DNA of 64,000 bases, taken from the NCBI GenBank assembly GCA_037042915.1, contig CM073197.1:2976001-3040000 (forward strand), in the 5' to 3' direction. How positions within the stretch are numbered: the first letter of the stretch is position 1; the number at the start of each line of letters is the position of its first letter. This document shows positions 11,652-23,037 of the stretch, piece by piece. Below the pieces are notes generated by a model, which saw only the letters and a program-made list of their open reading frames with translations, did not search any database and was not told the origin of the DNA. The translations under genes were made by a program, and so were the position numbers. This DNA comes from Auricularia sp. M13. Lineage: Eukaryota > Basidiomycota > Agaricomycetes > Auriculariales > Auriculariaceae.

Positions 11652-12367
11652 ATGAGTAGCCAGCCCTTCATGGCGACTTCCATTGGGGTGCCCCCCGGCG
11701 CATACTACATCACTTCGGAGAACATTCCCCTGACCCACGGAGAGCCAGGCAAGCCGGTTGTCTTATCCGCGTCCGCAACATCTTCTGGCGAACCAGTACG
11801 TGACGTATCGTTCCGAATATCGCCTTTCCTTCATACTTAGACAAAGTAGTGGTTCATCGTCCCTGACGATAAAACGGGCGCTGATCCAACAAGGAAGTAC
11901 CTCTTCATGACGTCGAAGGAGACATTCCTGGCCAAGGTCGTTGACGTGCGTTCATCGTTCACATTCCCAGGCTCTTCGCCGCGGCTCATTTACGGATTTA
12001 CTCGGCCAGGTCGATCTTATTAGCACCGCGGCCGATCGCTCGAATGCTCTGAACGTTGAGATTATACCGAGCGCTGGCGGGGACAAATGCAAGGTGCGAT
12101 CTCCACACGCTGCAAAGCCATGCTTTAACAAGAGGAGTGCAGCTCGCTGTCGACGGGTACTTCCTCACTAGAGTGACCGGCGATAGTGATACAGAAGGCA
12201 GGGTGAGCCGCAGCGACAGTAAGCATGCATTGGAATAAATGGCTGAGACGCTGCCTATATAGGTTGAGCTCAGTCCTCCAGGCGTCTCCGGCGATGAGGA
12301 TTCGCAGCTGTGGAAATTGACCGCCGTGCAGGGAGGCACCTTCACGCAGTTTGACTGTCTCCTATGA
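11652..12367 (+). CDS. Small beta-trefoil-like protein (possible protease inhibitor or lectin)
   Basis: Five exons, 11652-11795, 11850-11945, 12010-12093, 12143-12202 and 12263-12367, give a 162-aa protein; every intron is GT-AG and phase 0. There is no signal peptide. Repeating short blocks alternate hydrophobic strands and turns: PPGAYYITSENIPLTHG, WFIVPDDK, ALNVEIIPSAGGDKCK, LAVDGYFLTRV, and LWKL near the end. Size, lack of a leader and block pattern resemble fungal cytosolic beta-trefoil proteins such as mycocypins, I66-type serine protease inhibitors and ricin-B-like lectins. I cannot decide among these, and no diagnostic QxW lectin motif is visible. The exon model is well supported because all five frames join without stops; the functional label is inference. 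Confidence 0.6.
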
Positions 12368-12949
12368 TGGGATTTCTGGCGGTGTTCCCTGGGGTCTGCT
12401 TCTTTTTTTCTGACACTTCGAAGCGTTGCATCCTGCTGAATGTTGCTGTCTGTTTGACTCTTTGAGGTAGTTCCGGAATGACATCGGAAGCAAATCACCC
12501 TTCCCTTCTGCTGTTCAGCCTGGTCATCATCAAATGCGACCATTGTGTCCGCAATTCAAGGAGATCTCAAATCCGCTCACCGTTCATGTCCCGAAATATC
12601 TGCAATGTGGCTAAAACCGTCGTGAGGGCCTCTTTGTAACCTGCTCGAATGCGGCTTCCTTAGAACGTGGGCGCCGCGTGCACGACTCCTTGCCTGCGCA
12701 GTCAGTGGACCTCCGTAAGTGTACACTCAGAGCCTTCATTGTAACTTGAATGCCCACTATGACGCTTCGATTCGCCCATTGTAATCACTTGGTTTCAGTG
12801 AACAAGGCCTCCGCCCTAACAACCAGAGCCACTTCGCCTGGAGTAAAGGAACCCTACATAAGGCACGCCACCTCTTCACCTGTATATCCCTACCTCCCAC
12901 GACCACGACCACCCAACTCGCCGCGCCGCCTGGGCATTACTGAGTATCC
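12368..12949. other. Intergenic stretch
   Basis: No supported coding exon. A TATA-like CTACATAAGG near 12856 precedes the proposed start at 12950. Confidence 0.4.
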
Positions 12950-13728
12950 ATGGTGAGCATGATCCGCCTACGATCGACGCTGGCCTCGTACTGATACCGC
13001 GACAGATCATCCATTTTCCAGCTCAGGACGGCGACGGCAGCGAGGTTGCCACTCAGCGTCACGGCCGTCCGCAGCACGTTCCTGTAAGGAACGCAGAGAG
13101 GCCCCCACGCACTGAATGCTCTTTGACATCGAACTCGAACTCGACCACACCGCCGGAATCGGTGGCACGCTCATGGGATTCTGATTCGTCGGGCGAGCGT
13201 ACACCGTCCGCTGAAACAGTAGTGGAAACTCCTCATGCCGTGACCCCGCCGTCCCTGCGCATCCAGCGGACCAGCGGCGGCTGGTGGGACGAACCGCGCA
13301 CGCCAACGTCTGCAGTCTCCTTTGACGACGCGCGCTTTGCGGCGCTGCAGGACACCCCAACCACTGTAGCGACAGATGCCACCCATCTCGATGACGATTT
13401 CTGTGCCACGCCCAGTTCCACATCCAGTGCACCGCGGCGCGGTGCGGCCAATTGGCGCATTGAACTGATCATCGATGACGACGAGGCAGCGCGTCCACCG
13501 CCCTCGCCGACGCAGCAACGGTGGGCCGCGCCTTCATCAACGTCTCCGCCTCTACGGAAGAACTCTTCAGGCTGGTGGAACGTGGAGGCATGGCCCGCAC
13601 GGCGCGCTGCGCACCTTGCCTGGACGAGGCCACCACCCCCGACGTTTAACTCGCGCGTCTTCCTCCCCGAAACTGTAGACCGCATGGTCCGCCACCGACC
13701 GCCCCGCGTGAGCTGGAACGGCGCCTGA
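12950..13728 (+). CDS. Unrecognised disordered protein with paired Gly-Trp-Trp motifs
   Basis: An open frame without stops runs from an acceptor at 13005 to the stop at 13728. The simplest start is an exon consisting of the ATG alone (12950-12952), followed by a GTGAGC...CAG intron (12953-13005), giving about 242 aa. The protein is rich in Ser, Thr, Pro and acidic residues and is probably mostly disordered. Two related motifs stand out, RTSGGWWDEP and KNSSGWWNVE, about 100 residues apart, each preceded by basic residues. I do not recognise the family. The start is uncertain; the long frame is the firm part. Confidence 0.5.
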
Positions 13729-13959
13729 CTCGTCCGCTGTACCTATGCCCAATTACTGCTTCACGGTATGCATTGCAATACAATCCAGTTTTCCCCGATC
13801 GCAGTGTCAGCGGATGCCTGACTTCCGCCGCGCTCTTGAGGCCGGTCTGAAACATGGCTCATAGCCAAACCGTATATCAGGGATGCTATCTAGGCTCTGT
13901 TCCCCCACCCTTTGCAAAACCCCTGACTCGTCCTCGCGCTAAAAATTCCGAGCTTCTCC

Positions 13960-14811
13960 ATGAACCCGACGTCCCGCGTGCGCAATTTCCATTCTATGTC
14001 GATTGTGGCACCGGCTGACTTCTTCGCCATCTGCAGACCGACTATCCAAGCTTCCAGACGGCAGCCACTGTCCCAAGAGTGACCCTTTTACCGTTCAATC
14101 CAGTTCTGTCTGTGGGCGTCCGCCAACAGTCTGTCTGGGCCCCGAGGCCTTCCGAGTATAAGGATCTTGATGCCAACGATGAGGAATTCTCGCCATTTGG
14201 AGGACCAGCTGCACCGCAACCTTCGTCGTCTACCCCATGCGCAAGGCAGGTCCAGGCCTTTCAAAGTTTAGCACACATTCTAACTATCGTCCAGAATAAT
14301 GCACGAGCACCTTGAAGAATCTTTCGCGGCCTTCAAGAGCGATCTGAACGAAGCTGCACCTTGGCCACCGACTGTGCATCTCGAGCCTCAGTCTCCCTCG
14401 AGCTCCAAGGAGACAGGGAACCTCCAAGACGCGCAAAACGACGGCGTGCGCATGGCCGCCTGCGATGTGGAATACATCACCGCCTGGTCGACCTTCGTCA
14501 CGATCGACACCGAGAGCGAGCGCGGCCAGACGCCGGCCCCGTCGACGCCGCTCGTGCTTGCGCGCTCGCTCTACAGCACCACCGCCACCAATGCGGCACC
14601 GGAGTCCCCGTCCGCTTCCACGCCCGGCAGCCTGAGCCCCGCTGCGCGCGCCGTGCATCGCTTCGTGAGCCTGCGCTATGAGCTGGAGCACGACGCATGC
14701 GCGCGCGCCCTCCCCGCGCGCCAAGCCGCCGCGGACTATATCAGCTGGGTAGTGGACGATATCTTGCCGCGTTGCGAGTGCTGCCGGCGCGATTTCTTCC
14801 ACCCTCGTTGA
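13960..14811 (+). CDS. Unrecognised protein, three-exon model
   Basis: Exons 13960-13977, 14037-14245 and 14295-14811 join to a 247-aa protein. The second intron would use a GC donor (AAG/GCAGGT), because that choice keeps both long frames together. If it is not used, the last exon could start independently at the ATG at 14299. The middle part contains SEYKDLDANDEEFSPFGG. The last exon has a folded-looking tail with VHRFVSLRYELEHD, YISWVVDDILPRC and a final CECC cluster. Function unknown. Confidence 0.45.
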
Positions 14812-15326
14812 AGTTCAGGCTACATGGGGAAAAACAACATGCATTGCAAAAACCCTGCGATCACCGTTAGAAATCGGTGCCTTGCAGGAAGGCGGGCATC
14901 TTGGACTTGCTGCAACATCACAACCAAGTCCCAACTTCCGCCCTGGCACCATTACCCACCGCGGTAGCGACCATGAATGCTGTGAAGTAGCTACGATATC
15001 CAGTGCAGAGAGTAGTCATGAGCCCATTCCCTTCCCATATTACTCAACTATCCCCTATGGGAAGTCGAGGACACAACGTAGAGAGTCTTGAATTCATTTG
15101 CGTGGTATGAGCGAAGCCTATTACTGCTATGTACAGTCCAAACCGAGCGGGCCCAGCAAAAGAGTGCGTTGCGCCACGACCCGCCGGCCAGACCAAACAC
15201 CGTCGTCAATCAGAGCTGAACGCGAAAGGAGCGCAAAGAGTACGAATCACATCCGGAACAGGGAAGGAGAGGAGGGACGAGAAAGCAAGCCGATGGTGGT
15301 CTAGGTGTATGCCAGGGTGCGAGAAT
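14812..15326. other. Intergenic stretch between convergent genes
   Basis: This lies between the stop of the upstream plus-strand gene and the stop of the minus-strand PP2A gene. No exon is supported; it should contain both 3' regions. Confidence 0.5.
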
Positions 15327-18016
15327 CTAGGCGGCGCCGACGAGCATGACGGTCTTCTGGAGCGCGCGGTTCGCAAAGTACCTCACGTCCATGTCCGCGT
15401 CGTTCTTCAGGCGCTCGACGGCGGGGATGATCGTCGACCGGCTCAGCTCGCGGCCCTCGTCCGTCGTGCTGACCTGCTGCGCCATCACCTCCAAGCTCTT
15501 CGCGACGTTGAACCGGATGTTCGGGATCGGGTCTGTCATGAGAGGGAAGAGCACCTTCGTCATCAGCTCCTCGTTCGACTCGCGTCCGAGGATAGGCGCG
15601 ATGACCGGGATCGCGAGCACCGCGGTGATGCGGAAGAGGTAGTTCGGGTGCCCGCCCATCGCGACGAGCTTGGGCACGATCTGCGCCTTGGCCCAGTCGT
15701 CGCCGAACACCAGCGCAAGCTTCTTCAGGTTCACGATAGCCGCCTCGCGGATGCTGTACACGTTGTCGCCCAGCCACGACAGGCACAGCTGCGCGAGCTG
15801 GTCGTCGAAGAACTGCTTGCCCAGCTGCGTCGCGAGCAGCGGAATGTATTCAATGATCGCCTGCCGCACGCGCCACTGCTTGTCCTCCGCGAGCTCGTAG
15901 ATCGCCGGCAGGAGCGACGTCGACAGCAGCTCGACGCCAATAACCTGGCACGTCTCCACGCTGCGCGTCACATCAGTCGTCGTCCCGCATTAGGTAGCAG
16001 GACGCTTACTCGAGTTTGCCGATGATGTTCAACCGTACGTCCGGGAACTCGTCCTTGAGCAGTTGCAAGAAGATGGGCAGAAGGTCTTCAACCGTCGAGT
16101 CTTTACCCACGAGGGAGGCCAGGCCGGATATGTGCAACGCGAGTGCCGCGCGCACGTGTTGGGACGAATCCGATGCCAGGTCACGCACGCAAGGGAGCAA
16201 GCGCGACACGATAACATCGCGCTCGACAAGTTTAGCAAATCCTGCAGCGCGTCAGCTTGCAAGCAAAATGAAAGGATTGCATGTGCCAGCGCGAGGACTT
16301 TGCAGGTGGTCGCGTGCACTGACAAACTGACGACATACCAGGAATCTGGCCAGCACCTGCCGTCCTTACTTCTGCCTCGTTGTCCTTGAGAAGCTGTACA
16401 TATGCGGAAACAAGCTCCTCGTTGACGATCTCGGACCCGACCGCTTCTGCAAGCTGCAAAGCCAGGCATCAGCATGTGCAATAATAACAGGGAGGAATGG
16501 ATAAAATATCAGACGAAAACGACCGCTATGCTCATCGTTCTGCTGGTGGCTCGGACACCCATCTGGAGCATAGTTCGATCTTCCAGAGGTGCACATAGTA
16601 CCTCCAGATAGGTCTACACTGTTGCAGATGGAGCGGTGACTTGGATCAAGAAACCACCAGCTTAAGGCTGCTGGCAGGGACCCAAGCGATGCGACTGCGC
16701 GACGAGTACCGCGGCGGCGGCGAGACAGACGGTGCACCGGAGTTAGTATCCGGATGGTTGGCGCGCAAGTCCTATACGCTGAAACAGCAGCTGCCCTGCG
16801 TTGGGGCACGGCACGGAGAGATGATCATCTCTAGTCCGCGGCAGGCGAGCAGTGCTTGCAGGTAAATGATACTCTGCCGACCGTGCCGCTTGCAAGTAAT
16901 GCCAAGTTCCCGCTCGCAGACAGATGGAAGGTCGCGCGCAGGTGATACGAACCCGAGCTCGCGGATAATGGACACAATCCCATCCTCAATAATGATAGAG
17001 ATGGAAAAACACACACCTCCACAAAGTGGTTGGCAACCATGTAGCGGACCCTCCAGCTTTTGTCGGATACGCTTTGTCGCAGCTGGCCAAGCAGTTGCGC
17101 TTTTGTGTCCTTGGGGCCCAGTTGGCGAGCAATGACGATGAGGTCCTGGATAGTCAGCAGGCGGACCGAGTCTTGGTCGTCATTTGCAAGCTTGCGGTAG
17201 ATAGCGAGGGCATCCGAGAGGACGTGTTCCTTGGACATTTTCTCCACAAACGGCTGCAACAGAGTTAGTAACAGGCTGTGTGTAGCGCGCAAGGGGCCAA
17301 CAAGAATCCGTTGTGTGAGCCTTGAGTTGGTCTCATGTCACAACGGATTTTCTTGTCTGCCCCATCGACGGAAAATGACAAACGGACGAACCCCGAGCCA
17401 CTTAGCCGCTGCGCGGCGAACCATGGGCGTGTCGTCGTTGGCGAGGGCGTTGAAGCCGCGGCGCATCTCCTCCTTGATCTGATCGTTGACGCGCGGGTAG
17501 ATAGGGGAGTAGAGCGAGGCCGACGATGTGCGAGAAGTGAACCATTCGCCAGATGAAAGCCGCTTCAGCAGCGGCACAAAGTATTCTTCAACGTGCGCTG
17601 GCGAGAGAATTCCCGCAATTTTCGTGGCCGACTCCGTGGCCTGCGGAAGACGGGCTGAGTTGGTCGCCCGAGCAGACTGGCAGCAGCCATCTCACCTTAT
17701 CGCGCACCAGCGTCTCCTCAACGGCCGCCAGCGTTTCCAGAGGTCCGAGTAACAGATACGCGTACTCGGGCCCGCCCAGGTATTCCTCAAAGTTCTGGCC
17801 GAGCTCGGCGGCGAGCGCGAGCAGCACCTCGTCCTCGTCGTCGACCGAGTCTTGCAGGAACGGAATGAGCTCGTCGCGGGCGCGTTCGGGGCCCAGAGCC
17901 AAGGCAATTGTCGATATGCGGTGTATGGCGTTCAGGCGGCGCTCAACGTCCTCAGACTTGAGCTCGTCCATAAGGATCGCGATGGGATACAATTCGTCCG
18001 CGTTCATGGGGTCCAT
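15327..18016 (-). CDS. TPD3: Protein phosphatase 2A scaffolding A subunit (PR65/Tpd3), HEAT repeats
   Basis: The A subunit is the HEAT-repeat scaffold that joins the PP2A catalytic and regulatory subunits. Minus-strand exons are 18016-17696, 17640-17392, 17253-17017, 16453-16339, 16241-16010 and 15960-15327, giving 595 aa against 589 in human PR65. Conserved blocks include [98 protein letters not shown] and [10 protein letters not shown] near the C-terminus. The start at 18016 gives [11 protein letters not shown]; 18007 is also possible. The third intron (16454-17016) is 563 nt in a gene whose other introns are 50-140 nt. A degenerate copy at 54291-55555 lacks most of it. Confidence 0.95.
16500..17003. 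mobile_element. About 500-bp insertion in the PP2A A intron
   Basis: The partial gene copy at 54 kb has a roughly 50-nt intron at this place, aligning to both ends of the 563-nt intron here. The extra segment starts after GAGGAATG near 16500 and ends near 17003. ATGGA occurs at both borders and could be a target duplication. No ORF, clear terminal inverted repeat or poly-A tract is visible, so a small non-autonomous element is inferred only from presence or absence. Confidence 0.45.
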
Positions 18017-18704
18017 ATTCTGGGATATTCGTAAGATTATGCTCATGATTAATAGGTCGTGGCTGCATACGCCTTTAACTCCTAGGGTCGTTCAAGCAAA
18101 CGCAGCGCTGCAAGCCAGGCGGCAGTTGAGGTTAACGGTGCAATGTGTTTGGCCTTGCCAAATATTGGCCTCGTCACTCCAAGCTCCTGAAGTTCGCGCA
18201 GTCTCTGTAACCAGCACCCCAGCGCTCTCTAGATGAGTTACAAATTACATGCCAATGGATTTCTTCTTTCAGAGATACTCATGAAAAATTTCTGGGCCAC
18301 TTCCCAGCTGCCTCGAGGACTTGGTGCGCGATCGATGAAGCACTACCCTACAAGCAGCAGCAAATAGACAAGGATATAAGCTGCTCCTTTCGAAATATTC
18401 AAAGCTCTTTATGTATGGAATTAATATTGGAGAGTCGCGGGAATTTTGGTGCACTTGACTGGGCATCTCGATTTTTTTTCGCGAGTCCTGGAACTGAAAA
18501 ACTATTGCCTTGCGTGCCTGAGCACCGTTTGCGACTTGAAAGTTGGACAGGTCACCCAGCAACGAATTCCAGTTCACGCCGCTGCGATCATCCTGAATTC
18601 CATTTTGGCCGGCCCAGACGACCTTATAAAGGCGCTATTTGCTGCCTGGGTGGCAACATTACCTGAAACGTGCCCGCAAGCACAGGCCGCAAAGACCTAA
18701 GTAG
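18017..18704. promoter_or_regulatory. Divergent promoter region between PP2A A and the 2H phosphoesterase
   Basis: The two genes are transcribed away from this interval. CTTATAAAGG at 18623-18632 is a plausible TATA element about 80 nt before the plus-strand start. No coding exon is supported. Confidence 0.5.
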
Positions 18705-19745
18705 ATGTCCGAGTCCGAGTCTCAATCCAAACCCACCAACCCCTTCCAGGCGCTTATCGACGCCACTGATCGCGACCTCGTGCGTCTCCTCCCGCTGTCC
18801 CTGACCTTGCTTTACTCAAGAACAGTCCCCGTGGGCCTTGGGGCATCTAGAGAAAGCTTCAAGACGCGTACGAGACGCACCGCACGCAGCGCAACGCGCA
18901 GCAGAAGGCGCTCCTCACGCAGGGCGCCAGCATCGTAGTCGACGAAATCCTCGCGCGACTTGTATCTGACCCGGATTATGTCGACCCGCGCAACAGCCTC
19001 ATAATCTGGGCGCGCCCCACGCGGCCCGTGCGCGCGCTCGTCCAGCTCGTCCAGGCCCAACTCCGGGAACTCGCGCCGAGTCAGTCAGAACCCCCCTTTC
19101 AGTCTCCTTCAGCCTGCCAATGTCATTACCCAAATCCATTATTACTGATACACCCGCCTGCGATCTGCAGACATCTGGTTAATGCCCGAGGCCGACCTGC
19201 ACATCACAGCGCTCGAGATCGCGCACTCGCTCCCGCCGGAGAACGTCCAAGCGATAGTCGACCTGCTCGGACGAGAAGCAGCGCACGCCATCGTTCAATT
19301 CCCATTCGAAACGACAGTCGCGCTGGTTCGCCCGCAGCTCTCGATCGACCAGTCTGCCGTCGCACTCCAATTTCTCCCGGACGCCGGCAAAGGCGATGGA
19401 CACACCGAGAGTTATCACGCCTTGCGCAGCACGCTTTGGCAGCGTCTGAACTCAGCAGGCGTGCGCCTCGCGCCGCGCTACGTCGCGCCCTCCGCGCACA
19501 TCACGCTCGCGCGATTCGTCACACAGGCGGACCACGATACCGCGGAGAAGATGCGGCGCTGGATCGAGGGGCTCGAACGCGTCAATGCGTGGCTGCGGCG
19601 CGAGTGGTGGGATAGAGTGGTGTGGGATGTGGGTGTCGGGCAGGGATTGATTTTACGGCAGGGCAGAGTTTGGTATGGCGGCGGCGAGACGGTGTGCGAG
19701 GGTGCTGCTGTGCGCGAGTATAATGAGGAGGCTGGGGAGAATTAA
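18705..19745 (+). CDS. 2H phosphoesterase (LigT/AKAP7-like, 2'-5' RNA ligase fold)
   Basis: 2H enzymes act on 2',3'-cyclic or 2'-5' phosphodiester bonds through two His-x-Thr/Ser motifs. Exons 18705-18779, 18851-19079 and 19171-19745 give 292 aa. Both motifs are present in the last exon: LHITALE near its start and AHITLARF about 95 residues later. The middle exon carries QDAYETHRTQRNAQQ and RNSLIIWARPTRPV. The family label rests on the paired HxT motifs and their spacing. The substrate cannot be told from the sequence; tRNA or U6 RNA processing, or cyclic phosphate removal, are options. The C-terminal 60 residues are charged and look like an extension. Confidence 0.75.
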
Positions 19746-19864
19746 GACTACGCTCGTAGGGGGAGCGTGTAGAAGGCCGCGGCGAATGAATGAATAAAGA
19801 TAGATGCGTTGCGAGAGTGAGCGCGAGCGTCGAAATTGTCTGGCTTCGAAGCACCTCATTCTGG

Positions 19865-20616
19865 TCACAGCTTGGCCGGCGAAGGCGGCATCTTTATGTG
19901 GAGTGCTGAGCATATAATGCGACCAGCGCTAGCATCCCATATCTAGAAAGCCACAAACTTGAGGAACCGCAAAAAAGGGAAGGCTCGTGACAGTACCTCG
20001 GTTCGAGCACTCGATGTGCGCGCCGCGAGTGCGATAGAAGTGTTGTCGATCCTAAGCTTAGCACCTCTGCCATAACCCATTGTGTTAGTCAGCGAATCCA
20101 TGGGCGTTGCAATTGCTCTTGCTCACAGTGGTGCCGTGCCATGGAAAACGAACTGCAGCGATTGACTGACGCCAACATAGTCGCCCTCCTTTGCCTGACT
20201 GGCTCCTTGGGCAACGAGCGCCAAGGTGGACAGAAAGTCGACCAACCAGGTCAAGCACCCCACAGCAACATTGCCGTGCTCGTCCACCATATCTGAACGC
20301 AAAAGCTGATCAGATGCCAGCCCCTGCTCCAGAGCTCGTACTTCGCACCTTTGTCTACTGTCGTTTCGCACACTACGCGCGAAATCAAGCGCGAAGGCTC
20401 ATTGGGGTTGGGAAATACGTCTACTTGAGACAGGCTTATACGAGGAGGGAGCAGTCCGCAGAAGAGATCTTTCATGAGATCCGTCGCGCTCGACACAAGC
20501 ACCTGGAGAACTTCTTTTTTGGCCAGCCGCCCGCCGTTGCCAGGAATCGCGTCTACGTCGCTGTCGGAGACATGCACGCTGTCAAACCATCTTTCAGGTC
20601 GGGGAGGTCGCGACAT
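19865..20616 (-). CDS. Acyl-CoA thioesterase, hotdog fold (PaaI/ACOT13-like), likely peroxisomal
   Basis: Hotdog thioesterases hydrolyse acyl-CoA to free acid and CoA. Minus-strand exons 20616-20349, 20292-20127, 20066-19997 and 19942-19865 give 193 aa; all junctions are GT-AG and the frame is continuous. Family features are SRVVC, a DMVDEHGNVAVGCLTWLVDF segment in the position of the usual HGG active-site helix, GVSQSLQFVFHGTAPLG, and LRIDNTSIALAARTSSARTEIWD. The usual HGG is replaced by HGNVAVG, so activity is uncertain. The protein ends in AKL, a peroxisomal type 1 signal, as does the NADH pyrophosphatase at 2449. The start at 20616 is the first in-frame ATG. Confidence 0.8.
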
Positions 20617-20820
20617 GGTAAAAGCCAAGAGGCAAGGGTCAGTGATAACCGGAAGCGCCGGCTGCCCGGTACATAATCTGATCCTCGGTATTTCACATGA
20701 TCAAGGTATGAAGCAGCAAAATTTTGCGAAACTGGGCGGTCATCTTATCAGAAGATAAATACTGATTTTTCTTCCTGGAAATGTTTACAACAAAGGTTAG
20801 TACTATCACGGAGCGTCGAA

Positions 20821-21863
20821 TCAAGCACCGTCTTTGACGCTTTGCCACGAAGGGCGCGACACGATATCCTGCCACCAGCTGGATAGCAGTTGAGTCCGTA
20901 TTCCGTATTTCATCATTCCCACAAACATACCGAGCGACGTTAGGACGCGAAGGGGCCTTGAAGAAATCAAGCTTGAGGATTTCGTCCAGCGTATCTTTGG
21001 AGGGAATGAGCGTTGCATTGCCGTTCTGATCACTGAGAGAACTCACAGCCAAACGGAACGTGGAACAGGTCCGCGAGCGTCACGTTCTTTTGGGGAAAGA
21101 GTAAGCATCAGTCAAGGAGGGTCATTCACGACGGAGAAATGACGAACATCGCCTGCAAGATATTTGCTCTTCGCAAGAATGCGCTCGTAACCTGAGCATC
21201 ACAGGTCATGGTGAGCTCTCATTGGTGGGATGATAACTGAGCAATACGGACCGTCGAGCTTATTGTTGAGGATGGCCGTCACTTCCGCAACGCGCTTCTC
21301 GTCCGTAGGCTGCCCAGTCATCCGTCTATGCAGAGTGAACATTCAATCCAAAAGGTAGAAGGAGAGGAGGATGCGGGAAGGTACATCTTGGTCCGTTTTT
21401 CCCAAATAATCGCAAAAGCGAATGGATCGAAATCGGCCTGTTCGATGCTTGCGGCAGCCTCAAAGAGTGCGGTCGCCTTCAGGTCGGTCGTAGGGGGAAT
21501 GATAGAGCTACCGTTTCCATATTTGAGGGTCAGGTATCGAGAGATGGCGCGGCTCTCTACAAAATCATGTTCAAGCAAATGAATCGGTGTGCAGGTGGGG
21601 CTGCCAAAGCGTACCGTAGAGAACGAATCCATCATCCTGCAATACAACATAAGTACGTTGTCTAGCAGATGTGTGGAGGAGTATGTTCTGACCTCAAGGA
21701 CTGGCAGCTGTCCGAAAGGATGCAAGGCGACATGCTCCGGCTTCTTGATATCGGTAAATGGGACAAGGTGAAGCTTGTAGTCGAGTCCGATCTCCTTGCA
21801 GATGAACGCAACACGACGCGTGGCTGTGGACTCGGGAACGCCGCGCAAAATGATAGAGGCCAT
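20821..21863 (-). CDS. Glutathione S-transferase, phi-like paralogue
   Basis: Minus-strand exons are 21863-21693, 21636-21615, 21556-21385, 21325-21252, 21191-21148, 21086-21047, 20994-20931 and 20878-20821, giving 214 aa. Exon number, order and phases match the GST at 10216-11217, and exons 2, 3, 5, 6 and 8 have identical lengths. Motifs are FGQLPVLE, ESRAISRYLTLKYG, YLAGD, LADLFHVPFG and RPNVARWWQDIVSRPSW. The sixth intron needs an AAAG acceptor at 20995; the nearer CAG would leave a 14-nt intron and the wrong frame. The two GSTs are about 60-70 percent alike by eye and point opposite ways. Confidence 0.93.
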
Positions 21864-22347
21864 GTCGAGTTAGAGTTGTGGCAACTTTCGGTGAGGATCG
21901 ATACCGACTGCAAGCCAGACCTGCTTTTGTACCTGTATTTCTGTTATTCTTCCGCTCGAGTCATGCTCTTGTCAGCATACGTCCGCAGTTTTGAGTTGAA
22001 AGTAGCTGCCCTACTAGGCGTAACCTCCGTATACTTAACCTCCGATTATCCTCCGCTCGCGCTCTGATCGCGTCACAGGCAGGACATAATCGCGTCCATA
22101 TCCCAGAATGACTTGATTCATGTCTGAAAGTTGTCTGAGAATGCCCAGATGTAATTTTATTCCAACAATATACATGATCGACGGAGTACATGGCGTACAT
22201 CATGGTGGCTACAAAGAGTCAAAGTCCTACTAACGACATGAGAGTCATAAGAATGCAGTCATAAACAACGTAAACTCGTAGACAGGCAGAAGCGCCGAGT
22301 GCAAAAGGAGCGAGAGCAAGGGAGGGAAGATTGGGCGAAGGGCGGAG
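21864..22347. other. Intergenic stretch
   Basis: This holds the promoter region of the minus-strand GST and the 3' side of the next minus-strand gene. No exon is supported. Confidence 0.45.
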
Positions 22348-23037
22348 TCAATAGCCCGACCTATACCGTGCAGCTTTGAAGGGGTTCCGGCGTGTACCAG
22401 ACTGAGTGTCCACCCGTCGATCGCGAACTTGAAAGCATTCTGGGCCGTACACCAAGGGTTCTTGATGCGATGTGGGCAACCACACGTAGATCAGAGGGTA
22501 CCACCCAGCTCCTGTGGTCTGGCGCAAGTGCGCGCTCCCAGCAGAACGGCTAGTCGCTAAGAGACGTCTATTTGACGGCGGCGGCGAGGGCGCAAGTGGG
22601 ATGAACGGAGTAGGCAGAGGCGGTGTGACTGGAGGTGGAGAGAAGCTGACATGCGCGCGAGCTGCGTGTCTGAATGCGTCGTGGGTGGGTTCAAATGCAT
22701 ATCGCGCAGCCTCCGGAAACGAGAGGGGCTGGGACCCCATGCAGGAGAACGGAGAGAAGTAGCAATCGTCGAGGTCAAAGTTCTTGTACTGGTCCAGCGT
22801 CCTGAATTTGTCCGGATCGGCGCCCTTGAACCAGGCGATATGACCCTGTGATCGCTTCGAGCATCTTTTGCACATCTCGAGCCAGCACTTCCGTTGGCCA
22901 GATGGGCAGTCAGTGACGATGAAGTCTGTGACGCGGCCCGGCTTCACTGGCTTCATGTTCATGTCGTTCGTAGGGGTGGGTTCCTTGTAGTCGGATAGCG
23001 GCTCTGTAGAATGTACATGTCCTGCCGAATGTCCCAT
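22348..23037 (-). CDS. Unrecognised protein with a cysteine-rich N-terminal third
   Basis: An uninterrupted 229-aa frame starts at an ATG. The first 100 residues hold a compact, folded-looking segment with CPSGQRKCWLEMCKRC and SPFSCMGS; its five closely placed cysteines could bind metal or form disulfides. It continues with a proline-rich linker and a basic tail (RNPFKAARYRSGY). There is no signal peptide. I do not recognise the family. Intron boundaries were not needed. Confidence 0.5.
   Translation of the reverse strand: MGHSAGHVHSTEPLSDYKEPTPTNDMNMKPVKPGRVTDFIVTDCPSGQRKCWLEMCKRCSKRSQGHIAWFKGADPDKFRTLDQYKNFDLDDCYFSPFSCMGSQPLSFPEAARYAFEPTHDAFRHAARAHVSFSPPPVTPPLPTPFIPLAPSPPPSNRRLLATSRSAGSAHLRQTTGAGWYPLIYVWLPTSHQEPLVYGPECFQVRDRRVDTQSGTRRNPFKAARYRSGY

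Noticed and set aside
15129-16025. 298-aa plus-strand ORF
   Set aside because: It is the antisense shadow of the last exons of the PP2A A gene; its Arg/His-rich composition is typical of such shadows.
16029-16809. Separate small genes inside the PP2A A region
   Set aside because: These are intron read-through frames and the inserted segment; none has splice-supported ends.
22514-22762. 82-aa plus-strand ORF
   Set aside because: Antisense to the longer minus-strand frame at 22348-23037, which has the more protein-like composition.
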